This document shows positions 2,884-5,140 of a DNA stretch of 5,140 nt, one piece after another. The stretch is from an uncultured Collinsella sp. (GTDB lineage Bacteria; Actinomycetota; Coriobacteriia; Coriobacteriales; Coriobacteriaceae): positions 1-5,140 of the forward strand of contig CABSDO010000116.1 in NCBI GenBank assembly GCA_902476475.1. Reading direction: 5' to 3'. The stretch's first letter is position 1. Each line of letters opens with the position of its first letter. A model generated the notes under the pieces. The model did no database searches. It was not told the origin of the DNA and was given only the letters and a program-made list of their open reading frames with translations. The position numbers and the translations under genes are program-made.

Positions 2884-5140
2884 GTGACCTACGCATACAC
2901 TGCCACTGAGCGCAAGCGCGTCAGCTTCGGGAAAATCCCGGAGGCCATGGAGCTCCCCAACCTTATCTCTGTTCAAAGGGAATCCTTTGAGCGTTTTAAG
3001 GACGAGGGCCTTCGTGAGGCGTTCAAGGAATCCAGCCCCATCCAGAGCCAGAACCATGTTCTCGAGGTTACCTTCGGCGAGCATCAGTTTGGCGATCCCG
3101 CGCACACCGTCGAGGAGTGCCGCGAGAAGGACATGACCTATCAGGCTCCGCTTCTGACCGACGTCCGTCTCACCAACAAGGAGACCGGTGAGATCAAGGA
3201 GCAGCTCGTCTTTATGGGCGACTTCCCCATGATGACCGATCAGGGCACCTTTATCATCAACGGTACCGAGCGTATCGTCGTCTCCCAGCTCGTCCGTTCC
3301 CCGGGCGTGTACTACAGCTCCGAGATGGATTCGGGCAAGCAGATCTACAAGGCTCAGATCATCCCGTCCCGCGGTGCCTGGCTCGAGTTTGAGGTCGACA
3401 AGCGCGACCAGCTCATGGTCTCCATCGACCGTAAGCGCAAGCAGAGCGCCACGATGTTCCTGCGCGCCCTTGGCATCGCCGTCACCAACGACGATATCAT
3501 CGAGCTGCTCGGCAACTCCGATGTGATCAAGCGCACCCTCGAGCGCGATACCGCCCTTACCCGCGAGGATGCTCTTATCGAGATCTACCGTCGCCTGCGC
3601 CCGGGCGAGCCTCCCACCGTGGATGCTTCCCGCAGCCTGCTCGAGGGCCTGCTCTTCAACCCGCAGCGCTACGATCTGGCCCGCGTCGGTCGCTACAAGG
3701 TCAACAAGAAGCTCAACCTCACCACCGAGGAAGAGGTCACGGTGCTCACCGACGAGGATATCGTCGCTACGCTGCGCTACCTGCTGTCCCTCGCTGCCGG
3801 CGAGCAGGGCTTCAAGGTCGACGACATCGACCACTTTGGCAACCGCCGCATTCGCACCGTCGGCGAGCTCGTCGCCAACCAGTTCCGTATCGGCATGAGC
3901 CGTATGGAGCGCGTCGTCCGTGAGCGCATGAGCTCCCAGGACATCGACGAGATCACCCCGCAGTCGCTCATCAACATCCGTCCGATCGTGGCCTCTATCA
4001 AGGAGTTCTTCGGTTCCTCGCAGCTCTCGCAGTTCATGGACCAGGCAAACCCCCTGACCGGTCTGACCCACAAGCGCCGTCTGTCCGCACTCGGCCCCGG
4101 CGGTCTTGCCGGCCACAAGTCGGGCTCCAGCCGCCGCACCAACGTGCCGACGGCCGTCCGCGACGTTCACAACTCGCACTACAGCCGCATGTGCCCGATC
4201 GAGACCCCCGAAGGCCCCAACATCGGCCTGATCGGCTCGCTCGCCCTCTACGCCCGCGTCAACGAGTATGGCTTCATCGAGGCCCCGTTCCGTCGCGTCG
4301 AGAACGGCGTTGCCACCGACCAGATCGACTGGATGACCGCTGACGAGGAAGAGAAGCACGTCATCGCGCCGGCCAACACGCCGCTCGATCCCAAGACCAA
4401 CGAGTTCATCACGACCGATGCCGAGGGCAAGATCGTTCGTCCACATACCGTGATCGCCCGTACCCGCGACTTCGACGGCTCCTTCGGCGCTCCCGCCGAC
4501 GTGCCTGTCGAGGACGTCGACTACATGGACGTCTCGCCGCGTCAGATGCTCTCCGTCGCAGCCACGCTGATTCCGTTCCTCGAGCACGACGACGCCAAGC
4601 GTACCCTCATGGGCGCCAACATGCAGCGTCAGGCCGTGCCGCTGGTTCACCCCGCCGCTCCCTATGTCGGTACCGGCATGGAGCGTCGCGCCGCCCTGGA
4701 CTCCGGCGAGGTTACCCTGGCCAAGAACGCCGGCGAAGTCATCTATGCCGACGCCTCCAAGATCATCGTCAAGCATGCCGGCGGCATGGACGAGTATCAC
4801 CTGGCCAAGTACCAGCGCTCCAACCAGTCCACCTGCATCAACCACCGTCCGCTCGTGCGCGTCGGTGACACCGTTGAGCAGGGCGAGCCTCTGGCCGACG
4901 GTCCTTCGACCGATCATGGCGAGCTCGCACTGGGCCAGAACCTCACCGTGGCATACATGCCGTGGGAAGGCTTCAACTACGAGGACGGTATCGTCGTGTC
5001 CGAGCGCCTGGTGGCCGAGGACCTGCTGACGACCATCAATATCACCCGTCACGAGATCGACGCCCGCGACACCAAGCTCGGCCCCGAGGAGATCACTCGC
5101 GAGATCCCGAACCTCTCCGAGGACATGCTCGCCAACCTCG
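2884..5140 (+). CDS. rpoB: DNA-directed RNA polymerase subunit beta (partial, 3' end missing)
   Basis: Beta forms one jaw of RNA polymerase and much of the active-site cleft. The first 752 codons are present; the C-terminal part with the catalytic lysines, switch and clamp regions lies beyond the window. The N-terminus reads VTYAYTATERKRVSFGKIP, then FMGDFPMMTDQGTFIINGTERIVV (109-132, given here in part), VSQLVRSPGVYY (133-144), the rifampicin region FFGSSQLSQFMDQ (375-387) and THKRRLSALGPGGL (395-408), PIETPEGPNIGLI (438-450), GANMQRQAVP (577-586), ADGPSTDHGELALGQN (670-685) and RDTKLGPEEIT (728-738). The large E. coli insert near its residues 225-343 is absent. Residues D386, H396, R399 and S401 correspond to E. 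coli D516, H526, R529 and S531 and are wild type. Residues 409-424 replace the normal TRERAGFE of fork loop 2 with an unrelated, longer sequence. rpoC probably follows. Confidence 0.97.
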   Translation, partial: MTYAYTATERKRVSFGKIPEAMELPNLISVQRESFERFKDEGLREAFKESSPIQSQNHVLEVTFGEHQFGDPAHTVEECREKDMTYQAPLLTDVRLTNKETGEIKEQLVFMGDFPMMTDQGTFIINGTERIVVSQLVRSPGVYYSSEMDSGKQIYKAQIIPSRGAWLEFEVDKRDQLMVSIDRKRKQSATMFLRALGIAVTNDDIIELLGNSDVIKRTLERDTALTREDALIEIYRRLRPGEPPTVDASRSLLEGLLFNPQRYDLARVGRYKVNKKLNLTTEEEVTVLTDEDIVATLRYLLSLAAGEQGFKVDDIDHFGNRRIRTVGELVANQFRIGMSRMERVVRERMSSQDIDEITPQSLINIRPIVASIKEFFGSSQLSQFMDQANPLTGLTHKRRLSALGPGGLAGHKSGSSRRTNVPTAVRDVHNSHYSRMCPIETPEGPNIGLIGSLALYARVNEYGFIEAPFRRVENGVATDQIDWMTADEEEKHVIAPANTPLDPKTNEFITTDAEGKIVRPHTVIARTRDFDGSFGAPADVPVEDVDYMDVSPRQMLSVAATLIPFLEHDDAKRTLMGANMQRQAVPLVHPAAPYVGTGMERRAALDSGEVTLAKNAGEVIYADASKIIVKHAGGMDEYHLAKYQRSNQSTCINHRPLVRVGDTVEQGEPLADGPSTDHGELALGQNLTVAYMPWEGFNYEDGIVVSERLVAEDLLTTINITRHEIDARDTKLGPEEITREIPNLSEDMLANL

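Noticed and set aside
3964..4107. Possible rifampicin-resistance changes in RpoB
   Set aside because: The positions equal to E. coli Q513, D516, H526, R529, S531 and L533 are all wild type. Other differences such as N518 to Ala and I530 to Leu look like ordinary lineage variation.
2812..5052. A 746-codon open frame on the minus strand across rpoB
   Set aside because: It is exactly in register with rpoB codons and stays open because rpoB uses no TTA, CTA or TCA codons here. Its product resembles no known protein and is a low-complexity reflection of beta.

Overview
The window is a stretch of the ribosomal-stalk / RNA-polymerase locus of a high-GC bacterium. The order is rplJ (L10), rplL (L7/L12), galU (UTP-glucose-1-phosphate uridylyltransferase), then the first 752 codons of rpoB (RNA polymerase beta), all on the + strand. 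Protein sequences, high-GC codon usage (no TTA, CTA or TCA codon appears in the first 723 rpoB codons) and the galU insertion suggest an actinobacterium, most likely of the class Coriobacteriia (Collinsella-like). That placement is inference from general resemblance, not a database result.

Layout. 1-126: no recognisable gene; a perfect 10-bp inverted repeat (11-35) and a GC-rich hairpin, probably the end of the intergenic space after an upstream gene (rplA would be usual). 127-155: a strong sigma70-type promoter. About 162-306: an L10 leader RNA ending in an intrinsic terminator, which is the autoregulatory attenuator of rplJL. 372-893 rplJ and 996-1373 rplL, separated by about 100 nt holding three small hairpins and closed by a strong terminator (1401-1433). 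1434-1686: galU control region with two overlapping 12-bp AT-rich palindromes. 1687-2595 galU, followed by its own terminator (2616-2649). 2650-2883: rpoB control region, AT-rich, with a LexA-like GAAC-N4-GTTC dyad, a probable extended -10 promoter and a 5' UTR hairpin. 2884-5140: rpoB, GTG start, cut by the window end.

How it works together. L10 and L12 form the ribosomal stalk that recruits translation GTPases, and L10 is expected to repress its own operon through the leader. The terminators cut the locus into three transcription units (rplJL, galU, rpoB), so rpoB is apparently uncoupled from the stalk genes rather than fed by read-through. galU supplies UDP-glucose for envelope and polysaccharide synthesis and looks like an independently regulated insert.

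The most unusual feature is in RpoB. Directly after the normal rifampicin region, the near-universal fork loop 2 motif (E. coli TRERAGFE, 539-546) is replaced by an unrelated 16-residue, Ser/Arg-rich segment (residues 409-424), an 8-residue net expansion at the downstream edge of the active centre. The L10 C-terminal helix also appears long enough for three L12 dimers.
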